The notes beneath the pieces were generated by a model, which was not told where the DNA came from, searched no databases, and saw nothing but the letters and a program-made list of their open reading frames with translations. 46,152 bases of DNA, from IMG/VR virus record IMGVR_UViG_3300013128_000004, positions 1 through 46,152 of that record; one strand, 5' to 3'. The translations under genes and the position numbers were made by a program. The DNA is from a virus. Positions 16,295-23,430 of the stretch are shown here, piece after piece. Position 1 is the stretch's first letter, and each line of letters begins with the position of its first letter.

Positions 16295-16530
16295 TATACT
16301 TACGGGAACCCCCGTATGAAAGCCCCTCCGGGCGAAACGTATACGGGGAATTTTGACAGGGATTTAGGAAACCTGTTTCGTACATCAGTCTACTACTTGA
16401 AAGAGTAGGGAGATGTAGTATGACCAGAAGCCTTGAAAGGCCGATGGAGAACAGCTTATAGCGACTCTCGCTGAAATCGTAGCGTCAGAGGCTAAAGCCT
16501 TTCAGTACATAAGTCATTGATTTGACTGTG
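16295..16530 (+). ncRNA. candidate structured RNA / leader rich in hairpins
   Basis: No ORF runs through this stretch, but many complementary segments lie in order. TACGGG/CCCGTA (16301-16316) competes with an 8-bp CCCCGTAT/ATACGGGG pairing (16310-16348) enclosing GCCC/GGGC. Next come ACAGG/CCTGT (16356-16376), a two-part stem TACATC/GATGTA plus CTACT/AGTAG (16381-16417), GCCT/AGGC (16430-16441), AGCGA/TCGCT (16460-16472), AGGC/GCCT (16489-16500) and AGTCA/TGACT (16512-16527). The local GC content is above its surroundings. It could be a stand-alone RNA or the regulated leader of the delta' gene. No match to tRNA, tmRNA, RNase P or a group I intron was found by eye. Confidence 0.5.
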
Positions 16531-16556
16531 TATTGACCGACTAAATCTTTACAAAA

Positions 16557-16606
16557 GAAACAGTAATAACGAAAAAGAAGCCTATCAATCCCATTACTTG
16601 GATTGA
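16557..16606 (+). repeat. 50-bp hairpin/pseudoknot repeat, copy 2
   Basis: Second copy of the element at 15718-15767 (47/50 identical). Stem TCAATCC (16585-16591) / GGATTGA (16600-16606), loop CATTACTT, with loop ATTACT (16593-16598) complementary to AGTAAT (16562-16567). It lies in the expected leader of the delta' mRNA, ~60 bases before the start codon. The two copies bracket the 128-codon gene and the candidate RNA. Confidence 0.85.
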
Positions 16607-16610
16607 AGAA

Positions 16611-16644
16611 GTGAACTCCCGCGAGTAGGCGGGGCACAGGTTCT
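16611..16644 (+). other. GC-rich stem-loop before the delta' gene
   Basis: GAAC (16613-16616) and GTTC (16640-16643) flank an inner CCCGC/GCGGG stem around a GAGTAG loop. No T tract follows, so it is not a standard terminator. Being 25 bases before a TTG start codon, it may influence translation. Confidence 0.4.
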
Positions 16645-16668
16645 TAAAACGCAGTCGAAGGGAATCCT

Positions 16669-17676
16669 TTGTTCTTCACAAAGATTAAAGGACATATAGA
16701 GGTATTGTCTCAGCTAAAAGAATGGCTATTAAATGAATCATTCTCTGGGGTATATCTTTTACGTGGACCTAAAGGTGTGGGAAAGTACAGTACTGCAAGA
16801 GCACTCTCAAAGTACATACTATGCAACGGTCTAAAGGATGATAGTTGTCGATGTGACCAATGTAGACAGTTCCCGGACCACCCAGATTATTTGGAGATTG
16901 GTACTAATGAAGATGAAGAGATAAAAGTAGCGGATATAGATAGGGTTGATGAGTTTGTGACACTTCTACCCTTTAAAAGTAAGTACAGAGTTGTTTTGAT
17001 CGATAATGCAGATAATCTAAATCTTCAGGCAGGCAACAAACTGCTCAAGATTTTGGAAGACTCAAAGCCTCATACCTTATTTTTTCTTGTTTCTTCATTC
17101 CCTGAGAAGCTACTTCCTACCGTTCAATCCCGGACATGCCCAATAGAGTTCAAGGCGCTGCAGTCGGAAGATGTGCTTGAAATCCTAAAAGCTCAAGGAA
17201 TGGAATCAAGTAAGATAGAAGCTTTGAGAGGCGCTATCCCTTTTCTTACTCAGAGTGTCCTAAAAAATGCTCTTAAGTATTATGAGTATGTGAAAGAACT
17301 CCCTGGATTCTTAGCTAGCTTTTCCACAAAGACAGAAGATGAGATTTTGTCTTATGTGAGTTCAGTAAATGAAAAAGAAGAACTTTTCTATTTTATAGAG
17401 GTTCTATTGGTATATACCAATGATATTTTGAAAATAAAGTATGATGGTTCTGATTCAGTTATTTTCAAGAGTCATTACGAGGCTTTGGTAAAAATCTCTC
17501 TGGATTGGACTGATGATATTTGTGTGGCTTTAACTGAGAAGTTAAGAAAAGTCATCATAGATAATAACAAGAATTTATACATAAAGCTATACCCAAGAGT
17601 GCGGGTATCTATTAGTTGGGTATACATGATATTAAAGACAGAGATAGAGAAAAGGAAAAAGAAAAATGGATTCTAA
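16669..17676 (+). CDS. holB: DNA polymerase III delta' subunit-like clamp-loader ATPase
   Basis: 335 residues, starting at a TTG codon with GAAGGGA six bases upstream; no ATG start is better placed. AAA+ core: P-loop GPKGVGKYS (33-41), a four-cysteine zinc module (C52, C60, C62, C65), IDNAD in place of Walker B DEAH, and SRT (154-156) at the arginine-finger position (usually SRC). The C-terminal part is all helical, as in delta'. Together with delta and gamma/tau it should load the phage-encoded beta clamp. It overlaps the delta gene by 11 bases. Confidence 0.85.
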   Translation: MFFTKIKGHIEVLSQLKEWLLNESFSGVYLLRGPKGVGKYSTARALSKYILCNGLKDDSCRCDQCRQFPDHPDYLEIGTNEDEEIKVADIDRVDEFVTLLPFKSKYRVVLIDNADNLNLQAGNKLLKILEDSKPHTLFFLVSSFPEKLLPTVQSRTCPIEFKALQSEDVLEILKAQGMESSKIEALRGAIPFLTQSVLKNALKYYEYVKELPGFLASFSTKTEDEILSYVSSVNEKEELFYFIEVLLVYTNDILKIKYDGSDSVIFKSHYEALVKISLDWTDDICVALTEKLRKVIIDNNKNLYIKLYPRVRVSISWVYMILKTEIEKRKKKNGF

Positions 17677-18574
17677 ATTCCTTTTACAGAATAAAGAACC
17701 TTTTTTGGTTAAAAGCTACATAGAACAAATCAGGAAACAGTTCCAGGATTTTGAAGTAGTATATACGGTAGAACCTGGAGACTTCATAGATAATGTACAC
17801 AGGGGCACCCTTTTTGGAGAGGGTAGTAGGATTATAGTTTTGAATCCGCTTACTGAGGAAGCGTTAGAACCCATATACTCTGTAATGAATCTGGAATCCC
17901 CAGATGTTTTTATACTGGTAGATGATGGGGGTCTTTCCAAAAATAAGTTTTATACTAAGGTTAAGGCGCTTTGTAAAGTCATAAAAGTGGAAAAATTAGA
18001 AGATAGAGAAGTCGAGCCTTGGACGGACAAGTATCTTCGAAATAGAGGACTCACCTGCGACCCAGATGTATCTACCATTATAGCTTCAAGAAAAGGTAAT
18101 AACCTTTATGCGATAGCTTATGAGATTAGAAAGCTGGAGTTTGCTTGTTCTGATAAAAAAGTTTCAAAGCAGAAGTGTCTTGAATTAGTCTCTTTTTCTG
18201 GGGAGGCTAAATTTTTTGATTTTTGTAACTATTTTTTCAGGAAGCGGGTGAAAGAGACTCTCTTAGAGTTAGATAGAGTATCTGAAGAATCCTATATAGG
18301 TTTGGTGCATTTTTTGTTATCTTATATAGATAAGTTGTATAAGATAGCGATATATAAAGAACAAAAAATGGCCGATGAGGATATCTGTAATATTCTGGAC
18401 CTCAACAGATACATCTACAAGAGCAAATATCTGGTAGCTTTGGCAGCGTTTGGTAAAGTAAGGTTATTAAAGGTTACAGACCTTTTGAATGATTTGGACT
18501 TGAGACTAAGGCTATGTAAGTTTGATAAAAAGTATTTGATGACTAACTTTATTGTTAAATGTATGAAGGTTTAA
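17666..18574 (+). CDS. holA: DNA polymerase III delta subunit-like clamp opener
   Basis: 302 residues. The N-terminal part begins with FLVKSYIEQIRK (family Y-L-x-x-x-x-I) and reaches NVHRGTLFGEGSRIIVLN (43-60). RGTLF there corresponds to the hydrophobic Leu-Phe wedge that delta subunits insert into the beta clamp. No P-loop, as expected for delta. The C-terminal half is helical (~190-300). Directly coupled to the delta' gene, which supports the call more than sequence alone. Confidence 0.72.
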   Translation: MDSKFLLQNKEPFLVKSYIEQIRKQFQDFEVVYTVEPGDFIDNVHRGTLFGEGSRIIVLNPLTEEALEPIYSVMNLESPDVFILVDDGGLSKNKFYTKVKALCKVIKVEKLEDREVEPWTDKYLRNRGLTCDPDVSTIIASRKGNNLYAIAYEIRKLEFACSDKKVSKQKCLELVSFSGEAKFFDFCNYFFRKRVKETLLELDRVSEESYIGLVHFLLSYIDKLYKIAIYKEQKMADEDICNILDLNRYIYKSKYLVALAAFGKVRLLKVTDLLNDLDLRLRLCKFDKKYLMTNFIVKCMKV

Positions 18575-18598
18575 TAAGTTTTATAGGAGATAGACATT

Positions 18599-18826
18599 AT
18601 GGAATTTATGATTTATCAAAAGAAATGTAATAAATGTGGTTGGTTTGTAGAAGGGCTTAAAAAATCTGTAGAGTCATCAGTAATCACAGGTAAGTGGGTA
18701 GAAAGGCATAATAATAGGTGTTCTGGAAAAATTATATCGAATTATACTGATGAATCTATTGAGGAGAGTAAAAATAAAAAATCATACAAAAAAGGTTATA
18801 TTTCTGGTAACACGAGGTCGCGGTAA
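18599..18826 (+). CDS. small zinc-finger-like protein (75 aa)
   Basis: Basic 75-residue protein. A C-N-K-C pair (residues ~10-13) and a later H-N-N-R-C (~37-41) give a C-x2-C...H-x3-C zinc site. The C-terminus is Lys/Ser-rich. RBS AGGAG before ATG. First of a run of small metal-binding proteins between the clamp-loader and primase genes. Function unknown. Confidence 0.6.
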   Translation: MEFMIYQKKCNKCGWFVEGLKKSVESSVITGKWVERHNNRCSGKIISNYTDESIEESKNKKSYKKGYISGNTRSR

Positions 18827-18827
18827 T

Positions 18828-19028
18828 ATGTGTAAGTGGAATCCAATGAATCCTTTTAATTTAGACGGATGTGATGAAACTAAAACTCGAATAGAGATAA
18901 GAAAAGATGTAGAGACTGTAGCGGGAACTTTTGATATGGAAGACACTATATGTGTTGGGTGTGGAGCTAAGTCCAGTAAATGCATTATCCCTGAGCCTAA
19001 AGTGAAGAGAAAAAGTTGTAAAAAATGA
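18828..19028 (+). CDS. small cysteine-rich protein (66 aa)
   Basis: 66 residues from the ATG at 18828, two bases after the previous stop; the longer open frame from 18750 would overlap the previous gene by 77 bases. Cysteines at ~2, 15, 42, 45, 52 and 64 include a C-V-G-C pair, suggesting zinc binding. GAGG lies about a dozen bases upstream. The stop overlaps the next start (ATGA). Function unknown. Confidence 0.5.
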   Translation: MCKWNPMNPFNLDGCDETKTRIEIRKDVETVAGTFDMEDTICVGCGAKSSKCIIPEPKVKRKSCKK

Positions 19029-19303
19029 ATAAAGACGATAATACCATAGCATCCTTATATGTTTTAGGATTTGCAGTAGTGCTAATTTTCTTTATACACT
19101 TTTTAACTAATAAAAAGAAGAAAAGTCACCCTGGTCATATACCTCTATCAAATAATGGGCTTTATGATATAGGGTGTAATCATTGTCACTGGCAAAATAC
19201 AATAAATGGAGCGGAGCTTAAAGAAGATCTGAAAAGAACGGGATATTTTTGTTGTGGTTGTGATAATCCTATATACATAAGAAAAGCAGAAAAAGATGAT
19301 TGA
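19025..19303 (+). CDS. membrane-anchored zinc-ribbon protein (92 aa)
   Basis: One N-terminal transmembrane helix (~10-28), followed by a lysine-rich stop-transfer segment and a cytoplasmic zinc ribbon with C-N-H-C (~51-54) and C-C-G-C (~76-79). The likely topology puts the ribbon inside the cell. No family recognised. Overlaps its upstream neighbour by four bases and its downstream neighbour by eight. Confidence 0.6.
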   Translation: MNKDDNTIASLYVLGFAVVLIFFIHFLTNKKKKSHPGHIPLSNNGLYDIGCNHCHWQNTINGAELKEDLKRTGYFCCGCDNPIYIRKAEKDD

Positions 19304-19607
19304 TCGCGGTGTTGTAATAGAAATAGATATCGATAAAGAGAGGCTTCGAGAGATCGTTTCTGAAGCGCTTAGAATGATATACGAGTACCTTGGTGGGGAG
19401 TATACTTTAACGCGAGAAGAAGTCCTGGCAGAATTAGAGAGCTATATAGGCATAGACCGAATTTCTACTGAGTTCTTTCTTCATATAGGAAGTAAGTCTA
19501 TACCAGACATGAAGATGCGCGTAGACCCACGGAGAAGAAAAGTTTTTCTGAAATCGAGTTTCAAGAAAAAAGTAGCCAAACTTAACCATTTTGTGAAATT
19601 ATTATGA
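19296..19607 (+). CDS. hypothetical protein (103 aa)
   Basis: No recognised domain. An acidic N-terminal strand (VVIEIDIDKERL) is followed by helices and a very basic C-terminal third (DPRRRKVFLKSSFKKKVAK), which might bind nucleic acid. Coupled to both neighbours by short overlaps (8 and 4 bases). Confidence 0.55.
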   Translation: MIDRGVVIEIDIDKERLREIVSEALRMIYEYLGGEYTLTREEVLAELESYIGIDRISTEFFLHIGSKSIPDMKMRVDPRRRKVFLKSSFKKKVAKLNHFVKLL

Positions 19608-20086
19608 GAGTAGAACCTTTGTTCATACGCTATGCTAACGGAATGGCCAACACCGAAGCGGTTGTTAGGAGCTATCTATCGATAGCTGAGGATGAGAATT
19701 CAAAAAAGATAGCTGCAGAAGTTATCACTAAGTTGCCTGACCTAACTATGTTTAGGAAGGACTTCAGGAGTTGTTTAGACGATTTGATAGACAATGGTAT
19801 TAATAATCATTTCATAAATTATGTGAATAGTTACATGAAGCCTTCATTAGAGGAGTATGTAGAAGGAAGTAATGCTTCAAGGACAGGAGAAAAGAGAAAG
19901 GTAGTTATAAAAGCAGAAGATGCACCCTGGATAGAAGCTATGATATGCTACAACATGTCATTATACATAAGAGTATATGGTATCACGGATATAAAACATT
20001 GCCCAAATTGTGGTAATTTTTTTAGTCACAAAGGGAAGTACGCTAAATACTGTAGTGATATATGTAAGGAAAATTCAGGAAAATGA
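19604..20086 (+). CDS. hypothetical protein with C-terminal zinc finger (160 aa)
   Basis: Helical N-terminal ~115 residues, then a zinc finger C-P-N-C-x9-...Y-C-S-D-I-C (~131-153) resembling the C-terminal treble-clef-like fingers of CGNR-type regulators. The conserved CGNR sequence itself is not present. It may bind nucleic acid. ATGA overlaps on both sides keep it in the same translation chain. Confidence 0.6.
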   Translation: MRVEPLFIRYANGMANTEAVVRSYLSIAEDENSKKIAAEVITKLPDLTMFRKDFRSCLDDLIDNGINNHFINYVNSYMKPSLEEYVEGSNASRTGEKRKVVIKAEDAPWIEAMICYNMSLYIRVYGITDIKHCPNCGNFFSHKGKYAKYCSDICKENSGK

Positions 20087-20604
20087 GTATAGCACTCTTA
20101 GCTTTTGGGTTACAGAAATCCTATTTGCACCCTCAAGGGAGTAGATATTTGGGAGCTAAGGCTGAGATTTATAAGGTTAGGATACTTGATTATTTTAGGT
20201 CTTTAAATCGTAATGATATTAAAGTATACTTAATAAGAGAGGTCCATCAGGTCGATGATAAGTTTTACAGTAGAACAAAGACTCATTCAGTAGCAGGTAC
20301 TAAAGACGTAGAAATACCAGAGGAATATAAACCCTACGCCCATTTTATAGTAAATACAAACAGATATAATGCTTTTTACAAAACAGCTCTGGATTCAGAG
20401 CTGTATAAGATCAAACCGGAAAAGGTGTGCTTATTGGGATTCGAGACCCATACTAATGTTCTTTTTACTGCTGAGGAACTAAGGAATAGGGACTACAATG
20501 TCACTCTTATAGAACCTTTAGTGACAGCGGAGGACGATTACCTACACTCAATAGCACTTACTATGATGGTGGATTTTCTATCTGTGGACATCAAACAGGA
20601 GTAA
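20083..20604 (+). CDS. isochorismatase-like cysteine hydrolase fold, catalytic residues lost
   Basis: 173 residues with the Rossmann-like order of the isochorismatase/nicotinamidase family: IALLAFGLQKSY at the N-terminus, RYNAFYKTALDSEL in the middle, then VCLLGFETHTNVLFTAEEL. The family triad is Asp-Lys-Cys. Here the Asp position reads Gly (~9), the Lys position Thr (~92) and the Cys position Asn (125, in HTNV where V-C-V is usual). It is therefore likely non-catalytic, perhaps a ligand sensor or protein partner. Encoded in the small-protein run before the primase core. Confidence 0.6.
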   Translation: MSIALLAFGLQKSYLHPQGSRYLGAKAEIYKVRILDYFRSLNRNDIKVYLIREVHQVDDKFYSRTKTHSVAGTKDVEIPEEYKPYAHFIVNTNRYNAFYKTALDSELYKIKPEKVCLLGFETHTNVLFTAEELRNRDYNVTLIEPLVTAEDDYLHSIALTMMVDFLSVDIKQE

Positions 20605-20607
20605 ACT

Positions 20608-20928
20608 ATGGTAGAGCTATATGAAATAAGGTTAAAATGTCCGTACTGTAAGACAGAGACTGCATTGGTTGTTCATGAGAATAATCCAGTCATGTTTGAG
20701 TGTCCGGGGTGTGATAAGAATGTTGTGATTCAGAATAACATTGTTTATACTATCCCCAGGAAGTTTTTTAATAAAATAGCCAAGAAGTACAAGACCGTTC
20801 AATGTGGAGAAGTCATAGGATACAAGCCTAATGGTAACGAGGTTATAAGCCAAAAAGAGATAGATGACCTACATAAGGAGCTATCAGTAATCTCGACGGT
20901 TGATGACTTTATCAAGAAGTTAAAATAG
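20608..20928 (+). CDS. zinc-ribbon protein (106 aa)
   Basis: Rubredoxin-like ribbon at the N-terminus: C-P-Y-C (~11-14) and C-P-G-C (~32-35) on two beta hairpins. The C-terminal part is helical. AGGAG precedes the ATG. Function unknown; such ribbons are common in transcription- or replication-associated phage proteins. Confidence 0.6.
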   Translation: MVELYEIRLKCPYCKTETALVVHENNPVMFECPGCDKNVVIQNNIVYTIPRKFFNKIAKKYKTVQCGEVIGYKPNGNEVISQKEIDDLHKELSVISTVDDFIKKLK

Positions 20929-20933
20929 TTCAC

Positions 20934-20962
20934 TTTAAAAAACCTTAACCATTTCGTACATT
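20934..20962 (+). promoter_or_regulatory. phage promoter, TTTAAA-N17-TACATT class, directly before an ATG
   Basis: TTTAAA (20934-20939), 17 bp containing TTAACCATTTCG, TACATT (20957-20962). Only six bases separate the -10 box from the ATG at 20969, so the transcript would begin at or next to the start codon. Confidence 0.65.
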
Positions 20963-20968
20963 ATCTAT

Positions 20969-21397
20969 ATGGAAGATAAAGACTTGGACGGAAAACTGGT
21001 TTATTTGACCCTTTTCTACGAAAAGTGGATACGGGAAGTCCACCCGGAATTCAACATACCTATGGTCAATCGCTTGGCTAAGGTTATTAAGGTCATAGAC
21101 TGGGACACAGATGAAGGACGACTCATCCTCAATGAGAGGAAGAGGAATGGTAAGTGGGACAAACTTAAATCTGAGGACTATAGGTTTGTTCTTAATATCT
21201 ACTACCAAGAATTAGCGCAAACCAGGAAAAATATAGCTATAGCAGAGATGGTGCCTAGGTACTACCCAGACAGCAAGAACGAATTATTTAGGATTCTGCC
21301 AGAGAGTATGATAACTGGATTACTAAAAAAAGAACAGAATGCGTTCAAGGTAGTAAAAAAGAATGTATCTAAACAACTTAGTTCTAAGAGCAAATAA
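20969..21397 (+). CDS. hypothetical protein (142 aa), possibly leaderless
   Basis: Helical, basic protein of unknown family. Tryptophans at ~20, 50 and 63 flank a central DWDTDEGRLILNERKR segment; the C-terminus is Lys/Ser-rich. No Shine-Dalgarno sequence precedes the ATG, and the promoter -10 box lies six bases upstream, so translation is probably leaderless. Its 3' end overlaps the primase-core gene by 35 bases, which suggests a link to primer synthesis. Confidence 0.6.
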   Translation: MEDKDLDGKLVYLTLFYEKWIREVHPEFNIPMVNRLAKVIKVIDWDTDEGRLILNERKRNGKWDKLKSEDYRFVLNIYYQELAQTRKNIAIAEMVPRYYPDSKNELFRILPESMITGLLKKEQNAFKVVKKNVSKQLSSKSK

Positions 21398-22055
21398 GTA
21401 TATATTTCAATATCCTGAAGCATTAAATTATTTAGAAGGCAGAGGGATAACTCAAGAAGATATACTTAGATATTCTTTAGGATTCACAAAGTACGTAAGT
21501 TTGCCGGATGATGGTTCAGAGGACTTTCAATTTTTGGCGAAGAAAACAGCAGGATTTCAGATGCTTCAGGGAAAGCTTATTATACCCTGTAAGAATCTGT
21601 TAGGTCATGTAAATGGTCTTGTAGTTAGAGATATCTACAAGAAAGAATATAGACAATACTTTTTAGACGAGGCAAAGAAACTAGGAACTTTTTTTGGACT
21701 CTACGAAGCTTTTCCTGAAATACTTCGTACCAGAAAAGTTTTTATCCATGAGGCAGCACTGGATAGTATTTCTTTCGCCAAGGCGTTTCCTAATAGTGTC
21801 TCAGTATTAACTTCATTTATGAATGAGGTTCAATACGAGACTCTTACTATGTTAGCAGATAAGATTATTATGGTCTTTGATGAAGATAGCGCAGGTAATA
21901 TCGGGAGAGATCAAGTTTACGATCTTTACGGACGTAAACATTTGTCAGATATCTCCATCGGGTATAATGATTCTAACGCTATTCTCAAACGTTTAGGACC
22001 AGAATCTTTTAAGAAATACGTCTGGAACAGAGTTCCAATTTTACTAAGAGAATAG
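21363..22055 (+). CDS. DnaG-type TOPRIM primase core without zinc domain
   Basis: 230 residues. ALNYLEGRGITQEDI matches the start of the DnaG RNA-polymerase domain, followed by LIIPCKNLLGHVNGLVVRD and a TOPRIM fold with the catalytic glutamate E130 (FIHEAALD) and D-x-D (FDEDSAG, D173/D175). The N-terminal zinc-binding domain (~100 residues) and the C-terminal helicase-binding domain of DnaG are missing. Template recognition may be supplied by one of the small zinc-ribbon proteins upstream (inference). The start lies inside the preceding gene with a weak A-rich RBS. Confidence 0.78.
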   Translation: MYLNNLVLRANKYIFQYPEALNYLEGRGITQEDILRYSLGFTKYVSLPDDGSEDFQFLAKKTAGFQMLQGKLIIPCKNLLGHVNGLVVRDIYKKEYRQYFLDEAKKLGTFFGLYEAFPEILRTRKVFIHEAALDSISFAKAFPNSVSVLTSFMNEVQYETLTMLADKIIMVFDEDSAGNIGRDQVYDLYGRKHLSDISIGYNDSNAILKRLGPESFKKYVWNRVPILLRE

Positions 22056-22080
22056 ACATTAAAAGATTATTAGGAGCAAT

Positions 22081-23430
22081 ATGTTTTCAACAAAGTATCG
22101 CCCACAGGATTTCAAAAGTGTCTTAGGTTTAGATGTACAAAAGGAAATTCTACAGAACATACTAAGAAAGCAGGAGTATGATCCCGCTTATTTGTTTTCT
22201 GGGGATTGGTCTACAGGAAAAACAACCCTTGCTAGAATATTTGCCAGAAGTATTTTTTGTCAAAACCGCAAGGAAGACATGTCCCCCTGTAATGAGTGCT
22301 TCTCTTGTCGTGAGTTTCTTGCAGAGCGTCATCCTGGATATATAGAGATAGATGCTGCTAATAATGGTACCAAAGATAAGATAAAAGAAATTCGTGATAG
22401 TCTATCATATGATACAGTTTCAGGGAGATTAGTAATCCTTTATGATGAAGCACACAATATAAGTAAAGAAGGAAAAGACGCATGGCTTAAGGAGTTAGAG
22501 AAAGAATATGAAAATGTACATCTCATATTCTGCACCACAGAGATAGATAAAATGCCAGATTCCCTCAGGTCCCGCTGCATGCAGTTCACGATAAACCACC
22601 CCACTGAAGCACACATCAAAGATAAACTCAGATTTATTAGCCTCCAAAATAATCTTAATGTAGAAGATGATGCCCTCAGTGCCATAGTACAGGGTGTTGG
22701 GTGTCATTATAGGGATGCTGAGAATAAACTTCGTCAGATTTCTTTCCTTGGGGATATTTCTCTTGAAAATACAAAGAAAGTTGTTAATATCTACAATGAA
22801 GAAGTTTCTAAGATGCTTATAGCCTTATCTGTGGATATTAATGAAGTTATGGCTATAGCAGACTTTTTAGTATCGAGAATGACGATAAAAGAGATATACA
22901 ATAACATTATTAGGATGCTTATTGATAGTCTCAGACTAATTAATGGTTTGGTTACTGAGAGTTCAACTTATAATGCTATCCTTACTAATGTAGCTAAACA
23001 ATATGGTGAGTCTTTATATGAGGTTATAGACTTCATACTCTCTAAGAACAGATTCAACGACTTATCTTTGTTCCAATCAGACCTTCTTCTAATACATTAC
23101 AAGTATCTTAGGTCACAGTTTGACCCTAAGGTTGCGGTTGTCTCTCCTGGGCAGTCTAATGTTCCTGTTGCTGATTCATCAGAGAAGCAAAAAGGAAATA
23201 AGATGGAAGACTTAAAAACAGTAAGTTCACCCTGGGAAAGAGCAGAGATCATTCGTAATTTGAAGAAAGAAAAGAAGGATGCGGGGGATAGTCGCGTACC
23301 AGAAGTAGTTTCTTCTGAGTGGGGACTTCACGTTGATAAATTTGGGGTAGGGTCTATTCTGAAGAAGGAAATTACCCCAGAACAGTTCGGAAAAAAAGTA
23401 AGGGGACAATTGGATGAGAACAAAATCTAA
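22081..23430 (+). CDS. dnaX: DNA polymerase III gamma/tau-like clamp-loader ATPase
   Basis: 449 residues. Starts with KYRPQDFKSVLGL, the DnaX signature. P-loop GDWSTGKTT (41-49), zinc cysteines 60, 70, 73 and 76, DEAH Walker B (122-125) and SRC arginine finger (164-166). Then come the AAA+ lid and a helical collar to ~345, and a ~100-residue charged tail, shorter than a full tau. It should form the motor of the loader with delta and delta' for the phage clamp. RBS AGGAGCAAT. Confidence 0.92.
   Translation: MFSTKYRPQDFKSVLGLDVQKEILQNILRKQEYDPAYLFSGDWSTGKTTLARIFARSIFCQNRKEDMSPCNECFSCREFLAERHPGYIEIDAANNGTKDKIKEIRDSLSYDTVSGRLVILYDEAHNISKEGKDAWLKELEKEYENVHLIFCTTEIDKMPDSLRSRCMQFTINHPTEAHIKDKLRFISLQNNLNVEDDALSAIVQGVGCHYRDAENKLRQISFLGDISLENTKKVVNIYNEEVSKMLIALSVDINEVMAIADFLVSRMTIKEIYNNIIRMLIDSLRLINGLVTESSTYNAILTNVAKQYGESLYEVIDFILSKNRFNDLSLFQSDLLLIHYKYLRSQFDPKVAVVSPGQSNVPVADSSEKQKGNKMEDLKTVSSPWERAEIIRNLKKEKKDAGDSRVPEVVSSEWGLHVDKFGVGSILKKEITPEQFGKKVRGQLDENKI

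Noticed and set aside
16310-16350. Hammerhead ribozyme
   Set aside because: GAAA beside a GCCC/GGGC stem recalls the core, but CUGANGA is not present (CGTATGA instead) and no third stem with a NUH site is found.
16353-16381. Host sigma-70 promoter with TTGACA at 16353
   Set aside because: The position 17 bp downstream reads TTTCGT, not a -10 box; the bases are also part of a hairpin.
16295-16556. Group I intron in the control region
   Set aside because: A stretch near 16485 resembles an R element (CAGAGGCTAAA) and 16511 a weak S-like AAGTC, but only ~17 bases separate them, too few for P3' and P8, and there are no exons to join.
15539-16668. tRNA genes in the non-coding stretches
   Set aside because: No cloverleaf or GGTTCRA-type T arm with matching acceptor was found on either strand.
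18750-19028. Long (92-codon) form of the cysteine-rich gene
   Set aside because: The first 26 codons overlap the preceding gene without an RBS; the ATG at 18828 directly after its stop is more likely.
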